A stretch of DNA of 64,000 bases. Source: Domibacillus robiginosus (GTDB taxonomy: Bacteria; Bacillota; Bacilli; Bacillales; Domibacillaceae). A program made the position numbers and the translations under genes. The stretch spans positions 248,001-312,000 of the forward strand of contig NZ_LAHL01000012.1 in assembly GCF_000966195.1 (NCBI RefSeq), written 5' to 3'. Under the pieces are notes generated by a model. That model ran no database searches and was not told the origin of the DNA. It saw only the letters and a program-made list of their open reading frames with translations. This document shows, piece by piece, positions 19,559 to 28,806 of the stretch (position 1 is the first letter of the stretch; each line of letters begins with the position of its first letter).

Positions 19559-19630
19559 ATGTTGAAGAAGCTGAAAAAAAAGCTCGCTAAACAGTGGAAA
19601 GATCTGCTTAGAAGAAAATCAATCGCATAA
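19559..19630 (+). CDS. Unrecognised 23-residue cationic amphipathic peptide
   Basis: Starts MLKKLKKKLAKQ and ends LLRRKSIA, with a central WKD. Eight Lys and two Arg against one Asp give a net charge near +9. Hydrophobic residues at 2, 5, 9, 13, 16 and 17 fall on one helical face, as in membrane-active or antimicrobial-like peptides. GAGGAG lies 9 bases before the ATG; a promoter-like sequence precedes and a hairpin follows, so it looks like a separate small transcription unit between def and rpoY. I know no homologue. It might instead be part of a small RNA. Confidence 0.55.
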   Translation: MLKKLKKKLAKQWKDLLRRKSIA

Positions 19631-19643
19631 CTTAGAATGGTTA

Positions 19644-19665
19644 AGCCCTTCCGTTACGAAGGGCT
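19644..19665 (+). terminator. Hairpin after the 23-residue peptide gene
   Basis: Stem AGCCCTTC / GAAGGGCT with a six-base loop, then GTCTTTA; a modest intrinsic terminator. Confidence 0.55.
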
Positions 19666-19698
19666 GTCTTTATGTATGAAGCAAAAAGATGTTCTTTC

Positions 19699-19727
19699 GT
19701 GTCAAAACATCATTCTTTCTATATAAT
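19699..19727 (+). promoter_or_regulatory. Sigma-A promoter of rpoY-rnjA
   Basis: GTGTCA (19699-19704), 17-base spacer, perfect TATAAT (19722-19727). This leaves a leader of about 95 bases that contains a short AACCGC...GCGGTT inverted repeat. Confidence 0.65.
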
Positions 19728-19826
19728 AAAAACCAAGATCATATAAAAAGATTCCATCTCAAAAACGAGAAGAACCGCTTTTATTGCGGTTTGTATATAT
19801 TAAACCGGAAAAAAGGAGAGAAAGTT

Positions 19827-20036
19827 ATGATTTATAAAGTATATTACCAGGAAGACCGTTCCGAGGTACCCGTTAGAGAAAAAACAAAAACCTTATACGC
19901 GGAAGCGCAAACAGAACGGGAAGTACGTCACGCATTGAAAAGCCGCCCATACAATATTGAGTTCGTTCAAAAGGTAACAGATAACCACCTTGAGTATGAG
20001 AAAAAGTCGCCTGACTTTAAAGTGGAGCAGCTGTAA
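19827..20036 (+). CDS. rpoY: RNA polymerase epsilon subunit RpoY (YkzG)
   Basis: 69-residue small subunit of Bacillota RNA polymerase. Begins [20 protein letters not shown] and matches the DUF1447 family. ATG at 19827 has AAAAGGAGAG at good spacing; the longer upstream frame is rejected. It lies 3 bases from rnjA, a conserved pairing. Confidence 0.93.
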   Translation: MIYKVYYQEDRSEVPVREKTKTLYAEAQTEREVRHALKSRPYNIEFVQKVTDNHLEYEKKSPDFKVEQL

Positions 20037-20039
20037 AGC

Positions 20040-21707
20040 ATGAAATTCGTAAAAAATGATCAAACAGCAGTTTTCGCCCTCGGCGGTTTGGGTGAAATCG
20101 GCAAAAATACGTACGCCGTCCAATTTCAGGACGAAATCATTTTAATTGATGCGGGAATTAAGTTCCCTGAGGATGAGCTTCTCGGCATCGATTATGTGAT
20201 TCCCGATTATTCTTACCTGCAAAAAAATGCTGATAAAATTAAAGGTTTGTTCGTTACACACGGCCATGAAGATCATATCGGCGGCATTCCTTATCTGCTA
20301 AGAGTTGTAAACGTACCTGTGTACGGCGGAAAGCTTGCGCTTGGGCTCTTGCGCAATAAGTTAGACGAGCATGGGCTTCTGCGCCGTGCCCGCCTTCATG
20401 AAATTGGCGAGGATGATGTGATTAAATTCCGAAAAACATCTGTGTCCTTTTTTCGGACAACTCATAGTATTCCTGATTCTTACGGAGTTGTCGTAAAAAC
20501 ACCTCAGGGTAATATCGTGCATACAGGCGACTTTAAATTTGATTTTACCCCTGTAGGAGAACCAGCTGATTTAACGAAGATGGCTGAAATTGGCAAGGAA
20601 GGTGTTCTTTGCCTTCTGTCTGATAGTACAAATAGTGAAGTGCCTAATTTTACAATGTCTGAGCGTAAAGTGGGCGAAAGTATCCATAATGTATTCCGAA
20701 AAGTACAGGGCCGCATCATTTTCGCCACTTTCGCTTCTAACATCCATCGCCTTCAACAAGTAGTAGAGGCAGCGGTTGAAGATGGCCGGAAAGTCGGTGT
20801 GTTTGGCCGCAGTATGGAAAATGCGATCAACATCGGTCAGCAGCTCGGTTATATCCGCTGTCCAAAAGATACGTTTGTTGATACGCACCAATTAAATAAA
20901 TTACCGGCTAATAAAGTAACCATTTTATGTACTGGAAGCCAGGGTGAACCGATGGCGGCGCTGTCGCGCATTGCCAACGGCTCACACCGCCAAATTCAAA
21001 TTCAACCAAATGATACGGTCGTCTTTTCATCATCACCGATTCCCGGTAATAATGTAAGCGTCAATCGAATTATTGATGCCCTATCTCGTGCGGGTGCAGA
21101 TGTCATACATGGACCATTAAATGAAATTCATACCTCTGGCCATGGCAGCCAGGAGGAACAAAAGCTGATGCTGCGCTTGATTAAGCCAAAATTCTTTATG
21201 CCGATCCATGGTGAGTATCGCATGCAGAAAATGCATTGCCAGCATGCAATTGACTGTGGTGTTCCAGCAGAGAATTGTTTTATTATGGATAATGGCGATG
21301 TATTAGCTCTGTCGAAAGATGAAGCGCATGTGGCAGGACGCATCCAATCCGGCTCTGTTTACATTGATGGAAGCGGCATTGGCGATATTGGCAATATCGT
21401 GCTTCGCGACCGTCGTATCCTGTCGGAAGAAGGTCTTGTAATTGTAGTAGTAAGTATTAATAAAGAAAAAAATAAAATTGAAGCAGGCCCGGACATTATT
21501 TCGCGCGGCTTTGTGTATATGCGTGAATCTGGCGATCTTATTTACGAAGCACAGTCAATGCTGAATCGGCACGTAAAACAGCTTCTCAACAACAGCTCCA
21601 CCCAGTGGTCCGATATAAAAAACGAGATTACCGATACTCTTTCTCCCTTCCTTTACGAGCGGACAAAACGCCGCCCGATGATTTTGCCAATCATTATGGA
21701 AGTATAA
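20040..21707 (+). CDS. rnjA: Ribonuclease J1
   Basis: 555-residue metallo-beta-lactamase/beta-CASP RNase with 5'-3' exonuclease and endonuclease activity, central to mRNA decay in Bacillus. The metal motif THGHEDH lies at 73-79, further metal ligands include HTGDFKFD near 160, and the beta-CASP part carries [10 protein letters not shown] and [10 protein letters not shown]. Its neighbourhood matters because the SR1P peptide encoded 7 kb away is reported in B. subtilis to bring GapA to RNase J1. Confidence 0.97.
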   Translation: MKFVKNDQTAVFALGGLGEIGKNTYAVQFQDEIILIDAGIKFPEDELLGIDYVIPDYSYLQKNADKIKGLFVTHGHEDHIGGIPYLLRVVNVPVYGGKLALGLLRNKLDEHGLLRRARLHEIGEDDVIKFRKTSVSFFRTTHSIPDSYGVVVKTPQGNIVHTGDFKFDFTPVGEPADLTKMAEIGKEGVLCLLSDSTNSEVPNFTMSERKVGESIHNVFRKVQGRIIFATFASNIHRLQQVVEAAVEDGRKVGVFGRSMENAINIGQQLGYIRCPKDTFVDTHQLNKLPANKVTILCTGSQGEPMAALSRIANGSHRQIQIQPNDTVVFSSSPIPGNNVSVNRIIDALSRAGADVIHGPLNEIHTSGHGSQEEQKLMLRLIKPKFFMPIHGEYRMQKMHCQHAIDCGVPAENCFIMDNGDVLALSKDEAHVAGRIQSGSVYIDGSGIGDIGNIVLRDRRILSEEGLVIVVVSINKEKNKIEAGPDIISRGFVYMRESGDLIYEAQSMLNRHVKQLLNNSSTQWSDIKNEITDTLSPFLYERTKRRPMILPIIMEV

Positions 21708-21713
21708 CAAAAA

Positions 21714-21747
21714 GAAAAGCACTCCTTTTAACAAGGAGTGCTTTTTT
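21714..21747 (+). terminator. Terminator of rnjA
   Basis: GAAAAGCACTCCTT / AAGGAGTGCTTTTTTT stem with loop TTAAC and a long T run. Confidence 0.9.
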
Positions 21748-21761
21748 TCGGAGGCGTTTTG

Positions 21762-22268
21762 ATGATTCAAGTAAAAAGTCAGTCTCAATATGCAGAGCAT
21801 ATTAAAAAGCAATATCGCTCCTCTGCTTGTGGACCTGTCACAGTTTCGGTGATTTTAGATTTTTGGGGGCGAGCACATACTGCCAACGAGCTGTACAAAA
21901 AACTCGGGACAACAAAAATTGGTTTGTTCCGCTGGATGATGGTTTGGAGACTAAGAAAACTTCTGGGTAACAGCTGGCACATTACTTCATCTAACCGAAT
22001 CGACAAGGTGATTCAGGAGCTTGATCTCGGTCATCCTGTTGCCGCAAAATTTGATAAATACTTTACCCTTCGCTTCTTTGCAAAGCCCTTATATACCTAC
22101 CACTGGGTGGTGCTGACAGGATATAAAATTCAGGATGGACATATATATTTGTTTTTTCACGATCATGGCTCTCCTGGACGGAAAAGTACACTCCGGCGTG
22201 CAGCATTCGAACAAGAAGCGGGCGTTCTTCGTTTCGTTCTTCTTTCACCCAAAAAACCTCCACTTTAA
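21762..22268 (+). CDS. C39-like papain-fold peptidase family protein
   Basis: 168-residue protein with the pattern of the peptidase C39-like family: catalytic Cys in SSACGPVTVSVIL near 28, catalytic His in YHWVVLTGY near 125 and FHDHGSPG shortly after. No signal peptide or ABC domains, so it is a free-standing domain rather than a bacteriocin exporter. ATG at 21762 with GGAGG about 7 bases upstream. Substrate unknown. Not part of the B. subtilis order at this locus as I remember it. Confidence 0.75.
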   Translation: MIQVKSQSQYAEHIKKQYRSSACGPVTVSVILDFWGRAHTANELYKKLGTTKIGLFRWMMVWRLRKLLGNSWHITSSNRIDKVIQELDLGHPVAAKFDKYFTLRFFAKPLYTYHWVVLTGYKIQDGHIYLFFHDHGSPGRKSTLRRAAFEQEAGVLRFVLLSPKKPPL

Positions 22269-22284
22269 CAAGCGGAGGTTTTTA
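22251..22284. terminator. Bidirectional terminator of the C39-like gene and ktrC
   Basis: AAAAAACCTCC-CTT / AAG-GGAGGTTTTT stem with one mismatch, overlapping the plus-strand stop and ending at the ktrC stop. Confidence 0.8.
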
Positions 22285-22944
22285 TCAATCATTCATTTTT
22301 TTTTGAAAGCGATCAATGTCTCTGTCTGCACCAATAATGATTAAAATATCACCTAAATGAATAGGCTCGTCTGCCTGCGGCGATACAATGATTTCTTTGC
22401 TGCGCTTAATAGCTACGATATTAATGCCATAACGCGCCCGAATATCAAGATCAATTAATGTATTGCCAGAAAGCGATTCATTCGCCATAATCTCGGCAAT
22501 GGAATGCTCATCAGAGAGCTCCAAATAATCCAATACATTGTTTGAAACGATGTTATTGGCAATACGACGGCCCATGTCGCGCTCCGGATGAACAACCTGA
22601 TCAGCACCGATTTTGATTAGTACTTTTTCATGGTAGTCATTTTGCGCTTTAGCGGTTACTTTTTTAACACCTACTTCTTTTAACATAAGAGTCGTCAGGA
22701 TACTCGACTGAATGTCATCGCCAATCGCTACAATTACATGGTCGAAGTTTCGAATGCCCAGACTTTTTAAAACAGATTCATCTGTTGTATCTGCCACTAC
22801 AGCATGAGAAGCAATGGAAGTAAATTCATTGACACGATCTTCATCTTTATCAATAGCCATTACTTCCATTCCTTGTTCGCTCAATTCCCGACAAATACTG
22901 CTGCCAAATCGTCCGAGTCCAATAACAACAAATTCCTTTTTCAT
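22285..22944 (-). CDS. ktrC: KtrC, RCK regulatory subunit of a K+ transporter
   Basis: 219-residue cytosolic gating ring subunit. RCK_N shows the nucleotide motif GLGRFGSSICREL near 9 and ends about residue 130; RCK_C follows (GNTLIDLDIRARYGINIVAIKR). In B. subtilis KtrC (YkqB) pairs with KtrD and its RCK_C domain binds c-di-AMP, which closes the channel. Position next to rnjA is conserved. A GGGGGAAG site precedes the ATG. No membrane partner gene lies here. Confidence 0.93.
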   Translation of the reverse strand: MKKEFVVIGLGRFGSSICRELSEQGMEVMAIDKDEDRVNEFTSIASHAVVADTTDESVLKSLGIRNFDHVIVAIGDDIQSSILTTLMLKEVGVKKVTAKAQNDYHEKVLIKIGADQVVHPERDMGRRIANNIVSNNVLDYLELSDEHSIAEIMANESLSGNTLIDLDIRARYGINIVAIKRSKEIIVSPQADEPIHLGDILIIIGADRDIDRFQKKMND

Positions 22945-23115
22945 GATCTTCCCCCGCTGTCAACATAATATAAAAAGTTCTGCTCTGACAGTTTACCATG
23001 AACGAGCTTCCTTTGCTTTTATTTCCCCATTCACTTGCTGTCAAGCTCCCGCCTGTATAAAGCTCTGAGGACAAAGCCTATCAAAACGCACTTTATTGTA
23101 TTTCATAAAAACAAA

Positions 23116-23141
23116 GAAAAACCGGCTCCTGCCGGTTTTTC
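23116..23141 (-). terminator. Terminator of ykuV
   Basis: GAAAAACCGGC / GCCGGTTTTTC stem with loop TCCT. Confidence 0.85.
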
Positions 23142-23144
23142 ACT

Positions 23145-23600
23145 TCACTTTGCATTCGTTGTTTCATCCAGCACACGATTTACCCGTTTTTCAAGCATTT
23201 TCATCCCGCTTCCGCCCGCTTGAAAGTGGCGGAGCTGACCTTCTTTATCAAAAACGTAATACGCAGGAACATATTGATTATCAAATGCTTCTGTCAGCGT
23301 ATGTTCACCATCAACAAAGATAGGCTGTGTAATTTCATGCTCTGCTGCTACGGATTTAATTTGCTCTATATTCAAGTCATCCTCTGAACGAGGCATGTGT
23401 ACAGCTATTACGTTTAATTTGCTTTTATAATCATCCCGAAATTTATTTACGCTCGGCATTGCTTCCTTGCACAAGTGACAGCTCACCGACCAAAAATGGA
23501 TCAGTGTCGGCCTCTCGCCAATTAAATCACTTTTTGTTACTTCCCCATTCAGCCACTGAGTGGCACCATTAAGCTCTGGCATTTGTTCTCTCAATTTCAT
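23145..23600 (-). CDS. ykuV: YkuV, thioredoxin-like thiol-disulfide oxidoreductase
   Basis: 151-residue TlpA/ResA-type thioredoxin fold without a membrane anchor. The active site is WSVSCHLCKEA (CHLC), followed by AVHMPRSEDD and the cis-Pro region YVPAYYVFDKEG. Nearly identical in layout to B. subtilis YkuV. It follows ykuU, suggesting a peroxiredoxin with a cognate reductant; that pairing is inference. Confidence 0.93.
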   Translation of the reverse strand: MKLREQMPELNGATQWLNGEVTKSDLIGERPTLIHFWSVSCHLCKEAMPSVNKFRDDYKSKLNVIAVHMPRSEDDLNIEQIKSVAAEHEITQPIFVDGEHTLTEAFDNQYVPAYYVFDKEGQLRHFQAGGSGMKMLEKRVNRVLDETTNAK

Positions 23601-23634
23601 CTGTTCATACGCTCCTTTTCAATGGTATGGACAC

Positions 23635-23665
23635 ATCAGGGCCTAACGATGTGTTAGACCCTGAT
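23635..23665 (-). other. Intercistronic stem-loop between ykuU and ykuV
   Basis: 13-bp stem ATCAGGGTCTAAC / GTTAGGCCCTGAT with one G-U pair and no T tract; a likely processing, stability or partial termination element in the operon. Confidence 0.6.
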
Positions 23666-23678
23666 TGATAAAAATGTA

Positions 23679-24221
23679 TTAAAGAGTTTTTTGACCTGGC
23701 TTCCAGTTTGCAGGGCAAAGTCCGCCAGTTTGAAGAGCTTGAAGTACACGAAGTGTCTCATCTACATCACGACCGATATTGTTATGGTTAACGACTTGAT
23801 ATTGAAGCTCACCTTCCGGGTTAATAATAAACAAACCTCGCAGCGCCACGCCCTGTTCTTCAATGAGAACGCCATAGTCACGTGATACAACGTGATTTGT
23901 ATCGGCCGCAAGAGGGTACTTGAGGTCGCCCAGGCCGTTATCCTTACGGTCTGTTTTAATCCAGGCAAGATGAGTATGGATAGTGTCAGTGGATACACCA
24001 ATTACTTCCGCATCCAAATCTTCGAATTCATCGTAGCGGTCAGAAACTGCCGTAATTTCTGTCGGGCATACGAAAGTAAAGTCCATTGGGTAGAAAAAAA
24101 GAACGGTCCATTTATCATTTTTCATATTATCCTCAAGACTTACTTTACCAAATTCTTTGTTTGCAAGTACTGCTTCCATTTCAAAGCGCGGTGCTTGTTT
24201 CCCTACCATACGATCTGCCAT
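23679..24221 (-). CDS. ykuU: YkuU, 2-Cys peroxiredoxin
   Basis: 180-residue AhpC/Prx1-type peroxidase. The peroxidatic Cys is in FYPMDFTFVCPTEI near 52 and the resolving Cys in GGLCPANW near 168. It reduces H2O2 and organic peroxides. GGAGG precedes the ATG. A PerR/Fur-type palindrome lies about 120 bases upstream, consistent with peroxide control. Confidence 0.95.
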   Translation of the reverse strand: MADRMVGKQAPRFEMEAVLANKEFGKVSLEDNMKNDKWTVLFFYPMDFTFVCPTEITAVSDRYDEFEDLDAEVIGVSTDTIHTHLAWIKTDRKDNGLGDLKYPLAADTNHVVSRDYGVLIEEQGVALRGLFIINPEGELQYQVVNHNNIGRDVDETLRVLQALQTGGLCPANWKPGQKTL

Positions 24222-24332
24222 GAATAAAAACCTCCAAATGAATTTTTTAAATGAGAAAACGACACAAAATTCTCAAAAGCTTTATTTATCAAAAATAATG
24301 CAAGCCTTGTAAATAAATGTGTCAAATTCTTA

Positions 24333-24347
24333 TTATAATAATTTTAA
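24333..24347 (-). promoter_or_regulatory. PerR/Fur-type box upstream of ykuU
   Basis: TTATAATAATTTTAA matches the PerR box TTATAATNATTATAA at all but one defined position. It sits in an AT-rich region 112 bases before the ykuU start, where the promoter should be. Confidence 0.5.
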
Positions 24348-24448
24348 TAAAGAAGTTATTATTTAAAATGGTCGATATTTGATCAATTACTGCTTCAGTT
24401 TACCACGTTTTGCCACCAGTACAAAATGATATGTCCTGTAAAAGGTGA

Positions 24449-25570
24449 TCAGCGGGTGCCCAGATGCTCAAAGTAGCGGCGGATAAAGGAAATGGCTGTT
24501 TCGATTGCTGTTTCATCCGGATTTAATTTTGCATGATGAAGCCCATACTCTGAGCCCACACCGAGCCAGAACATAAGTCCAGGAATTTCTTTCAGCATAA
24601 AGCCAAAATCCTCTCCCGTCATGGCTTCTCTTGCCTGCACAAATTGGATATCGGCCTGCTGCATAGCGAATTGAACAAAACGGCCTGTCACTTCCGGATC
24701 ATTAAATACCTGATAGTAGCCGCTGCCACAGTCGATTTCTGTTTCACAATCAAAAGCCGCTTCAATCCCTTTTAAAAGCGATTGGACCCGTGCTTTTGCT
24801 TTTACCATGGCTTCTGGTGAAAGCGTGCGGATAGTGCCTTCCAGTCTTGCATGGTCGGCGATCACGTTTTGCACAGTGCCGGCTGTCATTTTCCCTACGG
24901 TGACAACAGCACTATCAAGCGGGTCAACGTTTCGGGAAACGATAGACTGAAGCTGTGTAACAAAATAAGAGGCCGCTACAACCATATCCTTTGTTTCATG
25001 CGGATATGCCGCATGGCCGCCTTTACCGCGAATATCGATAAACAGCTCTGATGTATTCGCAAATAAAAGGCCCGGCTTTGTGGAAATCGTGCCCGCCGGA
25101 TGCTCCGGTGCAATATGAAGCGCATAAATTTCATCCGGAAGCCATGCACGGAACTCTTTCGATGCCATCATCGGCTCGGCTCCTCCTGGTCCTTCTTCTG
25201 CGGGCTGAAAAATAAAAACTAAATCGTCATCAATTGGATGAGAAGCAAAATGAGTCACCACGCCAAGTGCAATGCTCATATGCAGATCATGGCCGCATGC
25301 GTGCATACGCCCTTCATGTGTTGAAGTAAATGAGAGGCCGGTCTGCTCGGTAATAGGCAGGCCATCAATATCTGTTCGCCACCCGATTGTTTTAGATGGG
25401 TTAGTCCCTTTGATTTTCACGAGAATACCTGTCCGCCACGTTTGAATTTCCATCCGCTCCTGTGGAAGTGAATGTAAATACTCGAGCAGGTAAGCCTGCG
25501 TTTTGAATTCTTGAAATCCAAGCTCTGGAATTTGATGCAAATCACGTCGAATAGCCGTAAATTGGCTCAT
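24449..25570 (-). CDS. dapL: N-acetyl-diaminopimelate deacetylase DapL-type (YkuR)
   Basis: 373-residue M20-family metallo-amidohydrolase that removes acetate from N-acetyl-LL-diaminopimelate in the acetylase branch of lysine and cell-wall DAP synthesis. [14 protein letters not shown] near 90 supplies metal ligands; [12 protein letters not shown] near 125 holds the general base Glu; the EDFGFML region is conserved. ATG at 25570 preceded by GGGGGA is preferred over the track-like longer frame. Downstream of dapH. Confidence 0.94.
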   Translation of the reverse strand: MSQFTAIRRDLHQIPELGFQEFKTQAYLLEYLHSLPQERMEIQTWRTGILVKIKGTNPSKTIGWRTDIDGLPITEQTGLSFTSTHEGRMHACGHDLHMSIALGVVTHFASHPIDDDLVFIFQPAEEGPGGAEPMMASKEFRAWLPDEIYALHIAPEHPAGTISTKPGLLFANTSELFIDIRGKGGHAAYPHETKDMVVAASYFVTQLQSIVSRNVDPLDSAVVTVGKMTAGTVQNVIADHARLEGTIRTLSPEAMVKAKARVQSLLKGIEAAFDCETEIDCGSGYYQVFNDPEVTGRFVQFAMQQADIQFVQAREAMTGEDFGFMLKEIPGLMFWLGVGSEYGLHHAKLNPDETAIETAISFIRRYFEHLGTR

Positions 25571-25591
25571 TTCTTTTCCCCCTTTGTAGAA

Positions 25592-25624
25592 AAAGAACGC
25601 GCGAGCAGCTGCCCACGCGTTCTT
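25592..25624 (-). terminator. Terminator-like hairpin between dapH and dapL
   Basis: AAGAACGCG / CGCGTTCTT stem, 14-base loop, followed by TTTTCT on the minus strand. Could attenuate dapL relative to dapH. Confidence 0.6.
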
Positions 25625-25637
25625 ATAATTACCGCTT

Positions 25638-26348
25638 TTACAGTTTGCGGAGTTCCTGCATGATTTCTGTTTTTGATTTTGTTTTATCATCGATTTGTTT
25701 GATAACACGTGCTGGTGCACCTACGGCAACAGAATAAGGCGGAATATCTTCTGTAACAATTGCACCCGCAGCTACAACGGAACCTTCACCGATGCGGCAC
25801 CCTTCAAGAACTACTGCATTTGCACCGATTAAAACATTATCTTCTAAAATAACCGGCGAAGCAGAAGGCGGTTCAATAACACCAGCTAAAACAGCACCCG
25901 CACCAACATGGCAGTTTTTACCTGTTGTTGCTCGCCCGCCAAGGACAGCATTCATATCGATCATTGTACCTTCACCAACGACTGCACCAATATTGATCGA
26001 AGCACCCATCATAATCACGGCATTGTCACCGATTTCAACTTGATCGCGGATTACAACGCCAGGCTCAATACGCGCTTTAATGTTTTTCATATCTAAAAGT
26101 GGAATAGCAGAGTTGCGGCGGTCATTTTCTACTACGTAATCAGTGATTTTATCCTTGTTTTGCTCAAGTGCTTCAGACACTTCCGCCCATTCTCCAAACA
26201 CCACGACAGAATTTCCTTGACCAAATACCTTCGCCGATTCACCGAAGTTAATTCCTTCAACTTCTCCGTTTACATATACTTTTACCGGTGTTGATTTTGT
26301 ACTGTTTCCAATAAAAGCGATAATTTCGTGTGCATCCATCATTTTCAT
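25638..26348 (-). CDS. dapH: Tetrahydrodipicolinate N-acetyltransferase
   Basis: 236-residue enzyme of the acetylated DAP pathway. The N-terminal DapH domain ([20 protein letters not shown]) is followed by a left-handed beta-helix of hexapeptide repeats ([57 protein letters not shown]). Matches B. subtilis DapH along its length. With dapL here and patA at 41.5 kb the middle of the pathway is covered in this window. Confidence 0.96.
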   Translation of the reverse strand: MKMMDAHEIIAFIGNSTKSTPVKVYVNGEVEGINFGESAKVFGQGNSVVVFGEWAEVSEALEQNKDKITDYVVENDRRNSAIPLLDMKNIKARIEPGVVIRDQVEIGDNAVIMMGASINIGAVVGEGTMIDMNAVLGGRATTGKNCHVGAGAVLAGVIEPPSASPVILEDNVLIGANAVVLEGCRIGEGSVVAAGAIVTEDIPPYSVAVGAPARVIKQIDDKTKSKTEIMQELRKL

Positions 26349-26412
26349 AAGTATGTATTCCTCCTGGTCAATCTGTTTTTTCTGCTATAACTTTATCAAA
26401 GCAGCGCTACTT

Positions 26413-27303
26413 TCACAAGCGATTTTCTTCCGATTGTGCCATAAAAAGCTCAATCGTTTCGACAAATGCCTGTACCTGCCGAAGTTCAAAAGCGGCATCA
26501 TAGCCAAGCAACCACGTGTCACGGCGGATTGGCTCGCCTTCCCGGTCATGAAGTGGCGTCTGGAACATGTCGTGTTCATGATTAGCCAATGTAATAGCCG
26601 GTAAAATGGCATATCCAAGTCCATTGAATGCCATTTGCCGACAGGTTTCGATTTGATCTACTACAATTGAGCGCTTTGGTGCCATATGAAAACGGCTGTG
26701 CCACCATTCCTGTATTTCCTGATAATAGCTTGAATCACTTTTAAATTGAATAAACGGCTTGTCGGTCGAAAGCACATCCTCCACATTCTGAATATCTTTA
26801 TCGACTAAATAAAGCGGATCTTCAAACAAGTGAATTTTTCGCCCTTTCCATTCCGGCGTCCCGCGTATAATCCCAACATGTACATCCCCTTCGTAAAGTG
26901 CTTTGACAATTTCGCTGCTCCAGCCGGTAATCAGCTGAATTTTGGCATGAGGGTAACGTTCTACATACAGCTTCAGCACTTTTGGCAGCCAGTTCTGCCC
27001 AACAATAGTCGCGCAGGCAATTTTTAGCGTCCCATGCACTTGCGGTTCAAGCAGCTGCAGCTCCTCCAGAAGACGCTCCCTTTTCTCCAGCGTTTCTTTC
27101 GCATATTCGACAATCCGCTCGCCGGCCGGTGTTAAAGACAGACCTTTCGTTGACCGGTTAAAAATTTTAACTGCCCACTCTTTTTCAACAGTCTGCAGAC
27201 GCTGAGAAAGAGCAGGCTGTGAAACAAAAAGCCGCTCCGCTGCTTTTCGCATATTCATCTCTTCGGCAAGAACTGTCAGCAGCCGAAATTCAGAAACAGA
27301 CAT
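26413..27303 (-). CDS. ccpC: CcpC, LysR-type citrate-responsive regulator
   Basis: 296-residue LysR-family repressor/activator. The N-terminal winged helix contains NMRKAAERLFVSQPALSQRL at 17-36; the effector domain includes ITGWSSEIVKALYEGDVHVG and DQIETCRQMAFNGLGYAILP. In B. subtilis CcpC (YkuM) controls citB and citZ in response to citrate, linking it to the pycA and pdh genes in this window. AAGGAGAG precedes the ATG. Confidence 0.92.
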   Translation of the reverse strand: MSVSEFRLLTVLAEEMNMRKAAERLFVSQPALSQRLQTVEKEWAVKIFNRSTKGLSLTPAGERIVEYAKETLEKRERLLEELQLLEPQVHGTLKIACATIVGQNWLPKVLKLYVERYPHAKIQLITGWSSEIVKALYEGDVHVGIIRGTPEWKGRKIHLFEDPLYLVDKDIQNVEDVLSTDKPFIQFKSDSSYYQEIQEWWHSRFHMAPKRSIVVDQIETCRQMAFNGLGYAILPAITLANHEHDMFQTPLHDREGEPIRRDTWLLGYDAAFELRQVQAFVETIELFMAQSEENRL

Positions 27304-27307
27304 TTCG

Positions 27308-28756
27308 TCACTCTCCTTTTTTTAAAAATAGGAGCAAAATAAATGAAAGTACAGCAAACAAAAAAACCACAAAATATACAGCATGAAGAGAAGTGGTGAG
27401 CCCTTGTCCCAAAACCGCACGGGCAGAAGCCGTTATATCCCCTTCGCCGCCCAGAAGTTCATTCACGGAATTAACCGTTAGATTATCTGCACCATTTCTA
27501 TCTGCTAAATAAGTAGATAACTGACTGTTTAATACACCACCCAGCAGGGCGGCGCCAATTGCATTTCCGATGTTTCTCATAAACATATTCGAGGCAGTGG
27601 CAGCGCCTCTTTCATGCCAGTCAACTGCATTTTGAATAGAAATAATAAAAGCAGTCGATGTCAGCCCCATCCCTACTCCCGTTACAAAAGAGGACGCAGC
27701 TGCCCACCATGGACCTAAATCCGGCTTCATAAACATAAACATTAAACCGCCAGCTAAAAGCGCTATACCGCCAATTAATGTGGTAGCCCGGTAGCCAATT
27801 GAATGAAGAAGACGACCGGACAGAGACGAGGCGATCGGCCAGCCGATTGACATGGCCGTTAATGTAAATCCAGCTGTTGTTGCACTTTTCCCCATGACAC
27901 CTTGTACATATGTCGGTAAAAAGGAAGAAATGCCAATCAGCATAATGCCGGTCGTTAACGATACAAGGTTCGCAATTAAAATTGGACGCACTTTCCATAA
28001 ATGAAAAGGCACAATAGGCGACGGCGTACGGCGTTCATGCAGAGCAAAAAAACAAAAAGAGATGGCTCCAAGTGTAAGCAGCAAACCTGTATGAGCTGTT
28101 TTTCCTGCTTCTACCAGCCAGTACATGAATGTAGAAATTCCCACCAAAAACAGGACTGTTCCTATATAATCAATATTCGGCTTTTTCTTTTCTACCTTTT
28201 CATGTAAATAAAGACCAAGCATGACCATCGAAATGATGCCAAGAGGCACATTAACCCAGAATACCCATCGCCAGGATACATATTCTACAAGCAACCCGCC
28301 AAGCGCTGGTCCGGAAACAGCGGATATTCCCCATACACTCGATAAATAACCTTGTATATGGGCGCGTTCCTCCTTAGAGTAAATATCGCCAACAATTGTC
28401 GTTGCGATCGGCATAACCGCGCCGGCCCCTATTCCTTGAATGAAACGAAACAAAATCATTTGCTGCATCGAGCCGGCCAGCCCGCACAAAATAGAACCGA
28501 TTAAAAAAATCGCAATACCGGCAAATAATACAGGACGCCGGCCGAAAATGTCAGAAAGCTTACCATAAATCAAAACCGTGGCTGCATTCATTAATAAATA
28601 AGCGGAAAACACCCAGCTGTACAGCGAAAATCCACCTAATTCCGCTACAATATCAGGCATTGCAGTCGATACAATTGTTGCTTCTATGGCCCCCATAAAC
28701 ATGGCCAGCATAACAGCTGCTAAAACAAGAGGCCGCTTTGTTTGTTTTTGTTTCAA
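27308..28756 (-). CDS. MFS multidrug exporter, 14-TM (DHA2) type
   Basis: 482-residue proton-coupled efflux protein. Motifs of the EmrB/QacA subfamily: GAIEATIVSTAMPDI at the first helix, GKLSDIFGRRPVLFAG between helices 2 and 3, and VWGISAVSGPALGGLL (motif C of drug antiporters). About 14 hydrophobic segments. TTG at 28756 preceded by GAGGTGG is the likely start. It ends 5 bases before ccpC. Substrate unknown. Confidence 0.88.
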   Translation of the reverse strand: MKQKQTKRPLVLAAVMLAMFMGAIEATIVSTAMPDIVAELGGFSLYSWVFSAYLLMNAATVLIYGKLSDIFGRRPVLFAGIAIFLIGSILCGLAGSMQQMILFRFIQGIGAGAVMPIATTIVGDIYSKEERAHIQGYLSSVWGISAVSGPALGGLLVEYVSWRWVFWVNVPLGIISMVMLGLYLHEKVEKKKPNIDYIGTVLFLVGISTFMYWLVEAGKTAHTGLLLTLGAISFCFFALHERRTPSPIVPFHLWKVRPILIANLVSLTTGIMLIGISSFLPTYVQGVMGKSATTAGFTLTAMSIGWPIASSLSGRLLHSIGYRATTLIGGIALLAGGLMFMFMKPDLGPWWAAASSFVTGVGMGLTSTAFIISIQNAVDWHERGAATASNMFMRNIGNAIGAALLGGVLNSQLSTYLADRNGADNLTVNSVNELLGGEGDITASARAVLGQGLTTSLHAVYFVVFLFAVLSFILLLFLKKGE

Positions 28757-28780
28757 GCCTTCCACCTCAAATTCAATAAA

Positions 28781-28806
28781 AAAAATCCGCCGCCTGGCGG
28801 ATCTTT
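28781..28806 (-). terminator. Terminator of darB
   Basis: AAAGATCCGCC / GGCGGATTTTT stem with loop AGGC and T run on the minus strand, overlapping the darB stop. Confidence 0.8.

Noticed and set aside
21747-22268. Bacteriocin exporter peptidase for the 23-residue peptide
   Set aside because: The C39-like gene lacks ABC transporter domains and the peptide has no double-glycine leader, so no maturation link is supported.
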